A stretch of 30,728 bases of DNA from an uncultured Phycisphaerae bacterium (GTDB lineage Bacteria > Planctomycetota > Phycisphaerae > Sedimentisphaerales > Anaerohalosphaeraceae), in the NCBI GenBank assembly GCA_937995495.1, contig CALKKA010000191.1:1-30728 (forward strand). Reading direction: 5' to 3'. How positions within the stretch are numbered: position 1 is the stretch's first letter; every line of letters starts with the position of its first letter. Shown here one piece after another: positions 1-8,485 of this stretch. The position numbers were made by a program, and so were the translations under genes. A model generated the notes under the pieces. It ran no database searches. It was not told the DNA's origin and saw only the letters and a list, made by a program, of their open reading frames with translations.

Positions 1-485
1 ATCTTTGAAACGATTTCACCGATTTTCCCCGTACCGACAATGCCAACGGTCGTCCCGTTGAGATCAAACCCCATCAGACCCTCTAATGAAAAATTGCCTT
101 CCCGAACACGGGTATGGGCACGATAGATTCGTCGATTCAGTGCCAAAATGAGCCCGACCGTATGCTCGGCAACAGCATAAGGCGAGTAAGCAGGCACGCG
201 GACGACACAAAGTCCAAGTTTCTCAGCCGCCTCGAGATCGACATTATTGAAGCCGGCGCATCGCAAGGCGATCAATTCGACGCCAACGTCTTTTAATTGT
301 TGAAGGATTCCCGCATCGGTCGTGTCGTTGACGAAGATACAAACACCTCGGGATCCCTCTGCCAGCACTGCAGTCTCCGCAGTCAGATGGTCTTCAAGAA
401 AGAGGAGTTCGTGATGAAAATCAGCATTCACACGCGTAAAAAACTGCTCAACATAAGGCTTCGTATTAAAAACCGTTACTTTCAT
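1..485 (-). CDS. ldhA: D-lactate dehydrogenase (LdhA-type), N-terminal part
   Basis: Partial gene: the start is inside the window and the 3' end runs off the left edge, leaving about 161 codons. The product would be a fermentative NAD-dependent D-lactate dehydrogenase, which interconverts pyruvate and D-lactate in the cytoplasm. The translation contains stretches typical of E. coli-type LdhA, including CIFVND, ALRCAGFNNVDL, VVRVPAYSP, AVAEHTVG, NRRI and NFSLEGL. It ends in the Rossmann-fold nucleotide motif GIVGTGKIG. The catalytic Arg, Glu and His lie beyond the edge and cannot be checked. The ATG at 485 is preceded by a strong GGAGGT ribosome site. nadE ends 76 bases upstream on the same strand and no terminator was seen between them, so it may be co-transcribed. 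Another 2-hydroxyacid dehydrogenase specificity is possible but less likely given the LdhA-specific stretches. Confidence 0.88.
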   Translation of the reverse strand, partial: MKVTVFNTKPYVEQFFTRVNADFHHELLFLEDHLTAETAVLAEGSRGVCIFVNDTTDAGILQQLKDVGVELIALRCAGFNNVDLEAAEKLGLCVVRVPAYSPYAVAEHTVGLILALNRRIYRAHTRVREGNFSLEGLMGFDLNGTTVGIVGTGKIGEIVSK

Positions 486-561
486 AAGCACCTCCGATTC
501 ACTGAGATTCAGATTGATGGTCTTCCTATACTACCGGTGCGAAATCAGAAAGTTCGTGAGA

Positions 562-2202
562 TTATGAATTATAGCGGTTCGTTATGGGCATTCGGCGGTC
601 TTTGCCAAAGGCACGGGGGGTGATTTTGATCCCCGGAGGGGATTGACGGCGTTTGTATTCATTGCGGTCCACCAGACGGATGATACGGCGAACCTGTTCC
701 GCATCAAACCCGGCACCAATGAGTTCTTCGGTGGAGTGGTCCAACTCTACATAATTCTTTAAAATCGCATCCAGCAGGTCATAATCGGGTAGCGAGTCAG
801 AATCTTTTTGATCCGGCCGCAGTTCGGCAGACGGAGGCCGAGAAATAATACTGTCAGGAATGATTTCTCTCTCTTTGTTGACAAATCGGCATAACTCATA
901 CACCAGGGTTTTAGGAACATCTTTGATCACAGCAAAACCGCCAGCAGTGTCTCCATACAGCGTCGAATAGCCCACACCCGTTTCGCTTTTATTGCCTGTG
1001 GTCAGCACCAGCCAACCGAACTGATTGGAATATGACATCAGAATTGTCCCGCGAATGCGTGCCTGCAGGTTTTCATAGGCAAGGCCCATTTCATCCCATC
1101 CATCCACGGACTCAAGAGCCTGGCTAAAGGCATCCATTGTGTCGGCAATGGGGACGGTGTGAAACTCGATGCCCAGGTTTTCGGCGAGTGTTGCGGCGTC
1201 GCTGCGCGTTGCATGTGTATTGAACCGGGATGGCATACTGATCCCGACGACATTCTCATTTCCTATTGCTTCAACCGCAACAGCAGCAACAAGGGCCGAA
1301 TCAATCCCACCGCTGATACCGATGACAACTTTTGAAAAACCGTTCTTCTGTATATAATCTCTGGTTCCTTTAACCAGGGCCTGATGCACTTCAAAAACAT
1401 CATCCAGCGGTTCTGATGGAGCGTAAGAAGGGCTGATCGGAGTAATCCCCAACCGTCCATCCGGCATCTTTTCAAGATCAACAATGCAAAGATCCTCTTC
1501 AAATTCTTTGGCCTGCGTGATGACAGTGCCCTGTGAATCGACCACCATGCTGCGTCCGTCGAAGACCAGTTCATCTTGGCCGCCGACAAGATTACAGTAG
1601 GCGACGGCACAATTAAAATGACCTGCACAGCGAGCCAGAATATTCTGCCGCTCCTGTATCTTGCCGGAGTTGAAAGGAGATGCCGAAAGATTGATAATCA
1701 AATCCAGACGATGTTTTTCTCCGTCTAAGAATTGATCCAGCCAGTCCAGATCCCAGATATCCTCACAGATAGTGACAGCGATAGTGAGTCCTTTTTTTCG
1801 AAAAATAACGGGGTTTAGGCCGGGGGTAAAATAGCGTTTTTCATCGAAAACACTATAATTGGGCAACAACCCTTTTTTGTAAATGGATTGGATATTTCCG
1901 TTTTCAATAATGGCAGCGGCATTAAAGCATTGATCTGACTCTTCCAGGGCAAAACCGGCAACCACGGTTATCGAAGTGGTATAGTGTGACAGTTCCTTCA
2001 GTGCAGACTCGTTATCGTGAAGGAATTTGAGTTTGTGGAGCAAATCCTCTGGTGGATAACCGCAAACGCATAATTCTGGAAAGACAACCACATCAAGACC
2101 CTTCTTCTTTGCCGAATCGATCAGATGGCTCATGAGGGTTGTATTGCCATGCATATCACCCACGGTTGCATTGATCTGAGCCAAGCCGAATCGGAGGGGC
2201 AT
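562..2202 (-). CDS. nadE: Glutamine-dependent NAD+ synthetase
   Basis: Makes NAD from nicotinic acid adenine dinucleotide, using ATP and ammonia hydrolysed from glutamine (last step of NAD biosynthesis, cytoplasmic). The protein is 546 aa with two domains. Residues 1 to about 265 form a nitrilase-type glutaminase with a visible Glu-Lys-Cys triad: E43 in FPEL, K110 before GLLPNY and C146 in TICEDIWD. The remainder is the NAD synthetase domain with the ATP-pyrophosphatase loop SGGIDSA, then TTGNKSE and YGDTAGGFA. The ATG at 2202 was chosen over the longer open frame because AAAGGAG lies seven bases upstream and MPLRFGLAQIN matches family N-termini. It lies 41 bases downstream of gltD on the same strand and so probably belongs to the gltBD transcript. 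That grouping makes sense because both enzymes use the glutamine amide. Confidence 0.95.
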   Translation of the reverse strand: MPLRFGLAQINATVGDMHGNTTLMSHLIDSAKKKGLDVVVFPELCVCGYPPEDLLHKLKFLHDNESALKELSHYTTSITVVAGFALEESDQCFNAAAIIENGNIQSIYKKGLLPNYSVFDEKRYFTPGLNPVIFRKKGLTIAVTICEDIWDLDWLDQFLDGEKHRLDLIINLSASPFNSGKIQERQNILARCAGHFNCAVAYCNLVGGQDELVFDGRSMVVDSQGTVITQAKEFEEDLCIVDLEKMPDGRLGITPISPSYAPSEPLDDVFEVHQALVKGTRDYIQKNGFSKVVIGISGGIDSALVAAVAVEAIGNENVVGISMPSRFNTHATRSDAATLAENLGIEFHTVPIADTMDAFSQALESVDGWDEMGLAYENLQARIRGTILMSYSNQFGWLVLTTGNKSETGVGYSTLYGDTAGGFAVIKDVPKTLVYELCRFVNKEREIIPDSIISRPPSAELRPDQKDSDSLPDYDLLDAILKNYVELDHSTEELIGAGFDAEQVRRIIRLVDRNEYKRRQSPPGIKITPRAFGKDRRMPITNRYNS

Positions 2203-2243
2203 TGATCGCTCCTTTGCTAAAAAAATGATCTCTGCGGCATATT

Positions 2244-3662
2244 TTACAACTGACAAAGGTATTGGTCAACAGCATCGGCAGTTTTTCTGCCCGCATCAAT
2301 GGCCCTGACGACAAGCGAGGCTCCGCTAACAGCGTCTCCAGCTGCAAAAATCTTCGGGTGACTCGTCTGCCCGCTGTTGACAACGATATTTCCACGATCA
2401 TCGAGATCAATGCGAATATCCTGGACCAAGGGACCATGCTCTACATGCACAAAGCCCATTGCCAAGAGCACTAAATCAGCTTTGAGAGTAAACTCAGACC
2501 CCGGCACTTCTTTCATTTTCCATTGGCCGTTATCCTGTGTCCACTCGACTTTGCATGCAACGATCTCATTGACACCGTTTGGGTCACCATTAAATTTCTT
2601 CGTCAGGACATTCCACATTCGTTCGCAGCCCTCTTCATGGCTGGAGGAAGTACGCATGGTGCGAGGCCACATCGGCCATGGGGTGTCGTCGGGTCGGTCC
2701 TCAGGGGGTTGGGGCAGGATTTCGAGTTGGTGAATAGAGGCCGCATTCTGCCTGCGTGACGTGCCAACGCAATCGCTGCCGGTGTCTCCGCCGCCAATCA
2801 CAATGACGTGTTTTCCATTTGCGTTGATAGGCGGATCTGAAAGCATTTCACCTGAAATGAGCTTATTCTGTTGTGTCAGGAAATCCATGGCAAAATGAAT
2901 ACCGTTGTAGTCTCGACCTTCGACGGGTAAATCGCGTGGTTGGCCAGCGCCCATGGTCAGGGCAATAGCGTCGTACTGAGCAACCAGGTCTTTAGCGCTG
3001 AAATTTCGTCCGACATTAATATTGCATCGAAATTCCACACCCTCAGCTTTCATCTGGTTAATGCGCCGATCAATGGTCCATTTTTCCAGCTTGAAGTCCG
3101 GTATGCCATACCTGAGCAGGCCGCCGGGTTTTTCATCTTTTTCGTACACGGTTACCGTGTGACCCATTCGGGCAAGCTGTTGCGCCGCAGAGATCCCCGC
3201 TGGACCGGAGCCAATAACAGCGACACTGCGACCGCTTTTTTGGGTGGGATATAGGGGCTTGACCCAGCCTTCAACAAATCCTCGTTCAACGATCTGGTAT
3301 TCGATATGGCGAATGAGAACGGGTTTATCGTTAATGGACAGCGTACAGGAAGTTTCACAGGGCGCCGGACAAATACGTCCCGTCATTTCAGGGAGATTAT
3401 TGGTAGAGTGCAAATTATCACAGGCTTCTTTCCACTTGCCCTGACAAACCAATTCGTTGAATTCTGGAATCAAATTGGCGACTGGACACCCATCACCATG
3501 ACAGAACGGAATACCGCAGTCCGAGCATCGTGCTGCCTGTTGAACGAGTTCATCAGGCGTTAAAGGAATTTCGATTTCCTTGTAGTCTTTGACTCTGTTC
3601 TCGATAGGGCGGTATGGAACCGGTTGACGCTTATAGTCTAGAAAGCCTCTCGCTTTAGCCAT
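2244..3662 (-). CDS. gltD: Glutamate synthase (NADPH) small subunit
   Basis: Beta subunit of glutamate synthase. It takes electrons from NADPH through FAD and passes them by iron-sulfur clusters to GltB, which makes glutamate from glutamine and 2-oxoglutarate. The protein is 472 aa, normal for the family. The N-terminal cysteine-rich region (CSDCGIPFCHGDGCP, then GRICPAPCETSC) supplies the [4Fe-4S] ligands. Two dinucleotide-binding motifs follow: VAVIGSGPAGISAA for FAD and VIVIGGGDTGSDC for NADPH. The C-terminus has the usual FAAGDAVSGASLVVRAI. The ATG at 3662 has a GAGGAGGT ribosome site and overlaps the end of gltB by eight bases, which implies translational coupling. A longer open frame to 3746 lies inside gltB and was rejected. 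Confidence 0.96.
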   Translation of the reverse strand: MAKARGFLDYKRQPVPYRPIENRVKDYKEIEIPLTPDELVQQAARCSDCGIPFCHGDGCPVANLIPEFNELVCQGKWKEACDNLHSTNNLPEMTGRICPAPCETSCTLSINDKPVLIRHIEYQIVERGFVEGWVKPLYPTQKSGRSVAVIGSGPAGISAAQQLARMGHTVTVYEKDEKPGGLLRYGIPDFKLEKWTIDRRINQMKAEGVEFRCNINVGRNFSAKDLVAQYDAIALTMGAGQPRDLPVEGRDYNGIHFAMDFLTQQNKLISGEMLSDPPINANGKHVIVIGGGDTGSDCVGTSRRQNAASIHQLEILPQPPEDRPDDTPWPMWPRTMRTSSSHEEGCERMWNVLTKKFNGDPNGVNEIVACKVEWTQDNGQWKMKEVPGSEFTLKADLVLLAMGFVHVEHGPLVQDIRIDLDDRGNIVVNSGQTSHPKIFAAGDAVSGASLVVRAIDAGRKTADAVDQYLCQL

Positions 3663-6600
3663 GAAATACCTCCTCAGTTGCTGGAGTTGTATCTGTATTC
3701 CGATCTTCTTCTGCTCGCATCCGTTCAAGGGCCTTACGGTAGTCAATGGGGATCACTTTAACAAATCGTCCGACCATATCGGGCCAGGCATCCAGGATGC
3801 GCCGAGCGCGAGAACTCCGCGTCAGTTTTTCATGCTTTTGGATAAGGTCATAGAGCAATTCCTGGTCGTCTTCCTTCCAAACACTTTCTAAGTCAACCAT
3901 ATCTAAATTACAGAGTGTGTCAAACAGTTGATGCTCATCAAGCACATAAGCGATTCCGCCGCTCATGCCCGCCGCAAAATTGCATCCGGTCTGGCCTAAA
4001 ACAACAACCTGTCCACCGGTCATGTACTCGCATCCGTGGTCACCAACACCTTCAACGACAGCGGTTGCGCCACTATTACGGACACAGAAACGTTCACCGG
4101 CCATGCCGTTGATAAAGACCTCGCCCCGAGTCGCACCGTACAGAAGAGTATTACCTACGATGATATTTTCATGGGCCAGGAATGGAGATCCCGGTGGGGT
4201 TTCCACGATAATCCTGCCTCCCGAGAGACCTTTGCCCAGATAGTCGTTGCTGTCACCGACCAGTTTCAAGGTGACCCCCTTTGTTAAGAAAGCGCCAAAA
4301 CTCTGCCCGGCTGAACCCGTTAATTCGATTTCCAGGGTGTCATCTTCAAGTCCGTTGGGACCAAATTGACTGACCAGCCGATTGCTCAGGATGGTGCCGA
4401 CAGTCCGGTCGGTGTTCTTGATCGCCATGTGGATCTGTGACTTTTGACCATCTTCGAATGTGGCCTTTGATTTTTCCATGATGTTCCAGTCCAGATGCTC
4501 TTTCAGTGGGCTGGCCTGTGACTTCGAATTATATAACTCACGATGATCTTTGACCTTTGGCTGCTCGAAGATCATGGAGTAATCCAAACCCTTGGCCTTA
4601 TAGTGGTCAATTGCGTCCTGCATACAAAGTTTGTCGACGCGACCCACCATTTCATTGACAGTCCTGAAGCCTAATTGAGCCATCAATTGACGGGCCTCTT
4701 CGGCAACAAAGGTCATATAGTTGACAATATGTTCGGGCTTTCCAGCAAAACGAGCTCGCAATTCCGGGTCCTGAGTGGCAATGCCATAGGTGCAGGCACC
4801 TTCATGGCATTTACGCAACAGGATACATCCCATACTCACCAAAGCTCCGGTTCCAAATCCAAATTGTTCAGCACCCAGCAGGGCGGCGATGACCAAGTCA
4901 CGACCGGTTCGAAGTTGGCCATCCGTTTGAACCCGGATACGGTCACGCAGTTTGTTCATGACCAATACCTGTTGTGTTTCAGCCAGCCCGACTTCCCAGG
5001 GACAGCCGGCATGTTTGATCGAAGACTGTGGGCTGGCCCCGGTACCGCCATCATAGCCGCTGATTAAAACTTCGTCCGCATTGCCTTTAGAAACACCTGC
5101 CGCAATGGTACCAACACCAACCTCAGAAACCAATTTAACCGAAACTTTACCTTCGGGATTGGCACATTTCAGATCAAAGATCAGCTGGGCCAGGTCCTCG
5201 ATGGAGTAAATATCATGATGCGGCGGTGGCGAGATAAGCGTGACACCCGGTGTCGAATAACGCAGGGTTGCAATTTCTTGGGTCACCTTTTTACCGGGCA
5301 ACTGGCCGCCTTCACCGGGTTTAGCACCCTGTGCCATTTTAATTTGAATCTCTTTGCCTTTAGAGAGGTATTCAATTGTTACGCCAAAACGTCCGCTGGC
5401 AACCTGCTTAATAGCACTGTTCTTAGAGTCGCCATTCGGTTCAAGGGTGTAGCGGGCCGGATCTTCACCACCCTCGCCAGTGTTACTCATCCCGCCCAGG
5501 CGATTCATCGCGATGGCCATACATTCATGGGCCTCTTTGCTGATCGAACCATGGCTCATCGCACCGGTACAAAATCGTTTGACAATTTCGCTTGCCGGTT
5601 CAACCTCTTCCAGCGGAATAGAGTTGCTTTCTTTAAATTTAAAGAGCCCTCTGAGTGTACATAAAGCGGTGTTTTGTTCGTTGATAGCCATGGAAAACTC
5701 TTCATAGGCTTTGGCATCATTGTAGTAGACCGCATGTTGCATTCGACTGATCGTCGTCGGATTCCACAAGTGGCGTTCACCGTCCAAGCGATACATATAG
5801 TCACCACCGAAGTCCAATTCAAGTGCGCCAAGCCGTCTTGAGCCATAAGCTTCTTGGTGGCGTGTTTGAATATCAGCAGCGATCTGCTCGAGACCGATCC
5901 CCCCAATACGGGAACTGGTTCCGGTGAAGTACGTGTCGATGACCTTTTTATGGATACCGATGGCATCAAACAACTGGGCATTGAAATAACTGCGAAGTGT
6001 AGAGATGCCCATCTTACTCATTGTTTTCAAGATACCCTTTTTGACCGCGGCAATGTAATTGCTGGCTATCTGAGGTGCCTCCATATCGGCCGGTAGATGA
6101 TCCTCCTGCTGCAGGTAATGAAGAGCCTCAAAGACCAGATAAGGATTCACGCCATTGGCACCAAACCCGCACAGCAGGCAGAAATGCTGGACTTCCCGTG
6201 CTTCGCCTGTCTCCACGATTAATCCTGCTTCGCCCCTCAGGCCTTTTTCGATCAGGGCATGATGCACAGCCGAAACGGCTAGCAACGCTGGAATCGGGGC
6301 TTTTGTTTTGTCAGCACTTTTGTCGCTGATGATGATTAATGAAGCATGTTTCCGTATAATAGCGTCTTCGGCACCAGCGATCAGCCGTGCGATGGCTTTT
6401 TCAAGAGCACCGGCAGGATTATTCACATCCAGTGAATAAACAGAATGAACCGTTTCGATCTTATAATCCTCCCGGTTGACATGGCGAAGCAGTGTCATAT
6501 CTTCATTGGTTAACACCGGGTGAGGCAGCTTAAGCTGTTTGCAGTGTTCGGGAGTTTCATCCAGAATGTTCAATTTCTTTCCGGTGAAACTCATCAGACT

Positions 6601-8217
6601 CATGACCAACCCCTCGCGCAGTGGGTCGATCGGTGGGTTGGTAACCTGTGCGAACAGCTGTTTGAAATAATCATACAGAAGCCGGGGGCGATCACTCAGA
6701 ACGGCAAGAGGATTATCGGCTCCCATAGAGCCGACAGGTTCTTGTCCATTCAGTGCCATGGGCTTGAGAAGCACCTGCAACTCTTCACGGGTATACCCAA
6801 ACATTCTCAAGCGTTTGGTCAGTGTTTCCGGTGTCCCATGTTCAAGCAGTGGGGTCTCAAACAAACCTTTTAATTCGATCCAGTTTTCATTCAACCAGCG
6901 GCGATAAGGTTTTTGTCTTGAAATTTTACCCTTGATCTCATTGTCGGTAATAATGCGTCCCTCTTGAGTGTCGACCAAGAACATCTTACCCGGTTGAAGG
7001 CGGCCTTTTGAGCGGACCTTTTCGGGCGGAAACTCAACCACCCCTGTTTCACTGGCCATCACCACAATCCCATCAGTCGTGATGGTATAACGGCTTGGAC
7101 GCAATCCATTCCGGTCAAGTGTGCCGCCCAGAAGCCGCCCATCGGTAAAGACCATCGCCGCTGGACCATCCCAAGGCTCCATGATCGAGGCGTGATATTC
7201 GTAAAAAGACCGCTTATCCGTACTGATATGATATTTGGCACCAAATGCTTCGGGAATCATCATCATCAAGGAATGCGGCATGCTTCGGCCAGCTTGATTC
7301 AGCAATTCCAGCATATTGTCAAAACACGCCGAATCACTCGCCCCGGGTGTTAAAACTGGAAGCAAGTCAGTCAGGTCATCTCCAAGGATCGCGCTTTCCA
7401 TGCGTTTTTCTCGCATCCGCATGCAGTTGCGGTTGCCGCTAAGCGTGTTAATTTCACCATTGTGAGCAATGCAACGGAACGGCTGGGCCAACTGCCAGCT
7501 CGGGAACGTGTTCGTGCTGTATCGCTGATGGACGATCGCCAGGGCTGAAGCAAAGCTGGCATCCTCAAGATCAGGATAGTAGGCGAACAACTGCCAGGCC
7601 ATAAACATGCCTTTGTAGCAGATCGTTTTGCACGATAGAGAGCTGATGTAGAAATCCTCAGCCGCGTCACCCTTCGTCTCCTTGACCAAACGCTCCGCCC
7701 GCTTGCGTGCTAAAAATAATTTTCGTTCGAGGTCGCCCCCTGTCAGGCCGCATCCATCTACAAAAATCTGCTGGACAGCGGGTTCTGCAGACAGAGCTAT
7801 TTCACCCAAACAATCCGGCGAAACGGGGACATCACGCCAACCGATAACCTTCATTCCATAGTGAGCAATGGCCTTTTCTAAGAATTCACCGCATTCATTT
7901 CGCAACGCAGGGTCTTTGGGACTAAACACCATCCCAACTCCATAAGAACCAGACTGAGGCAATTTGATTTTTAGCTTTTTAAGTTCTGTGGCTAAAAAGT
8001 CATGGGGGATTTGGCAGAGAATTCCCGCACCGTCGCCGGTGACATTATCCGCGCCTGCTGCTCCACGATGGTGCAGATTCAAAAGAACCTCTTTAGCATA
8101 TTGGATGATGGAATGGTCTTGCTTGCCGGAAATATTGACGACAGCACCGATCCCGCAAGCATCATGCTCACGCCTGGCTTCGTATAAGCCTTGATCTTTA
8201 GGCATTCGTGACGGCAT
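3655..8217 (-). CDS. gltB: Glutamate synthase (NADPH) large subunit
   Basis: Catalytic alpha subunit of glutamate synthase, 1520 aa and full length. The glutaminase domain starts after a 20-residue propeptide: the predicted mature N-terminal nucleophile is C21 in HDACGIG, and LHHRGAAGAD follows. The central and FMN domains include GASPQSSIKHAG. The [3Fe-4S] ligands are seen as C-x5-C-x4-C in GCILLRKCHEGAC near residues 1130 to 1140. The C-terminal glycine-rich beta-helix domain (GLSGGRIIVETP, GMSGGIAYVLD) is intact. The start ATG at 8217 has AGGAAG six bases upstream; M5 would be the only close alternative. It is first in a gltB-gltD-nadE run and has its own promoter at 8283-8311. Ammonia released from glutamine is channelled to 2-oxoglutarate, so it works with GlnN just upstream. 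Confidence 0.97.
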   Translation of the reverse strand: MPSRMPKDQGLYEARREHDACGIGAVVNISGKQDHSIIQYAKEVLLNLHHRGAAGADNVTGDGAGILCQIPHDFLATELKKLKIKLPQSGSYGVGMVFSPKDPALRNECGEFLEKAIAHYGMKVIGWRDVPVSPDCLGEIALSAEPAVQQIFVDGCGLTGGDLERKLFLARKRAERLVKETKGDAAEDFYISSLSCKTICYKGMFMAWQLFAYYPDLEDASFASALAIVHQRYSTNTFPSWQLAQPFRCIAHNGEINTLSGNRNCMRMREKRMESAILGDDLTDLLPVLTPGASDSACFDNMLELLNQAGRSMPHSLMMMIPEAFGAKYHISTDKRSFYEYHASIMEPWDGPAAMVFTDGRLLGGTLDRNGLRPSRYTITTDGIVVMASETGVVEFPPEKVRSKGRLQPGKMFLVDTQEGRIITDNEIKGKISRQKPYRRWLNENWIELKGLFETPLLEHGTPETLTKRLRMFGYTREELQVLLKPMALNGQEPVGSMGADNPLAVLSDRPRLLYDYFKQLFAQVTNPPIDPLREGLVMSLMSFTGKKLNILDETPEHCKQLKLPHPVLTNEDMTLLRHVNREDYKIETVHSVYSLDVNNPAGALEKAIARLIAGAEDAIIRKHASLIIISDKSADKTKAPIPALLAVSAVHHALIEKGLRGEAGLIVETGEAREVQHFCLLCGFGANGVNPYLVFEALHYLQQEDHLPADMEAPQIASNYIAAVKKGILKTMSKMGISTLRSYFNAQLFDAIGIHKKVIDTYFTGTSSRIGGIGLEQIAADIQTRHQEAYGSRRLGALELDFGGDYMYRLDGERHLWNPTTISRMQHAVYYNDAKAYEEFSMAINEQNTALCTLRGLFKFKESNSIPLEEVEPASEIVKRFCTGAMSHGSISKEAHECMAIAMNRLGGMSNTGEGGEDPARYTLEPNGDSKNSAIKQVASGRFGVTIEYLSKGKEIQIKMAQGAKPGEGGQLPGKKVTQEIATLRYSTPGVTLISPPPHHDIYSIEDLAQLIFDLKCANPEGKVSVKLVSEVGVGTIAAGVSKGNADEVLISGYDGGTGASPQSSIKHAGCPWEVGLAETQQVLVMNKLRDRIRVQTDGQLRTGRDLVIAALLGAEQFGFGTGALVSMGCILLRKCHEGACTYGIATQDPELRARFAGKPEHIVNYMTFVAEEARQLMAQLGFRTVNEMVGRVDKLCMQDAIDHYKAKGLDYSMIFEQPKVKDHRELYNSKSQASPLKEHLDWNIMEKSKATFEDGQKSQIHMAIKNTDRTVGTILSNRLVSQFGPNGLEDDTLEIELTGSAGQSFGAFLTKGVTLKLVGDSNDYLGKGLSGGRIIVETPPGSPFLAHENIIVGNTLLYGATRGEVFINGMAGERFCVRNSGATAVVEGVGDHGCEYMTGGQVVVLGQTGCNFAAGMSGGIAYVLDEHQLFDTLCNLDMVDLESVWKEDDQELLYDLIQKHEKLTRSSRARRILDAWPDMVGRFVKVIPIDYRKALERMRAEEDRNTDTTPATEEVFHG

Positions 8218-8282
8218 TGTTCTTCCTAACTGCTGTTATTAATTGATTACGGTTAGATCGATTGCTTCTCAAAAGACCCCCA

Positions 8283-8311
8283 AGCATACAAACTTACTGA
8301 TAGTGTGTCAA
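8283..8311 (-). promoter_or_regulatory. Housekeeping sigma-70 type promoter for gltB-gltD-nadE
   Basis: On the minus strand a perfect TTGACA (8311-8306) is followed by a 17-base spacer and TATGCT (8288-8283). Transcription would start near 8276, giving a leader of about 60 bases before gltB. It reads away from the glnN terminator, so gltB can be expressed independently of glnN. Confidence 0.72.
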
Positions 8312-8402
8312 GACTGTACCATAATGGCATGTGATTTTTCAATCTATATTCCTTATAATAGGCTAATAGTTACTATAAGAATCTCTAACGGGCTTGTTCG
8401 CG

Positions 8403-8439
8403 CAAAAACTCTGCCGGATAGAACCAAGTCCGGCAGAGT
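8403..8439 (-). terminator. Rho-independent terminator of glnN
   Basis: An 11-base perfect stem (ACTCTGCCGGA at 8408-8418 with TCCGGCAGAGT at 8429-8439) encloses a 10-base loop. On the minus strand it is followed directly by five T residues. It lies about 47 bases after the glnN stop. A smaller 7-base hairpin (8452-8469) sits between the stop and this terminator. Confidence 0.85.
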
Positions 8440-8485
8440 CGTAGTTCACAAATCGGCCTGATGGCCGATGGACACAAAACCAATA

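Noticed and set aside
5215..5664. 149-codon plus-strand frame antisense to gltB, and several similar frames
   Set aside because: Lies entirely within conserved gltB coding sequence; protein composition is not natural and no start signal is present.
8243..8461. 72-codon plus-strand frame between gltB and glnN
   Set aside because: Covers the gltB promoter and glnN terminator; no ribosome site and no recognisable protein.
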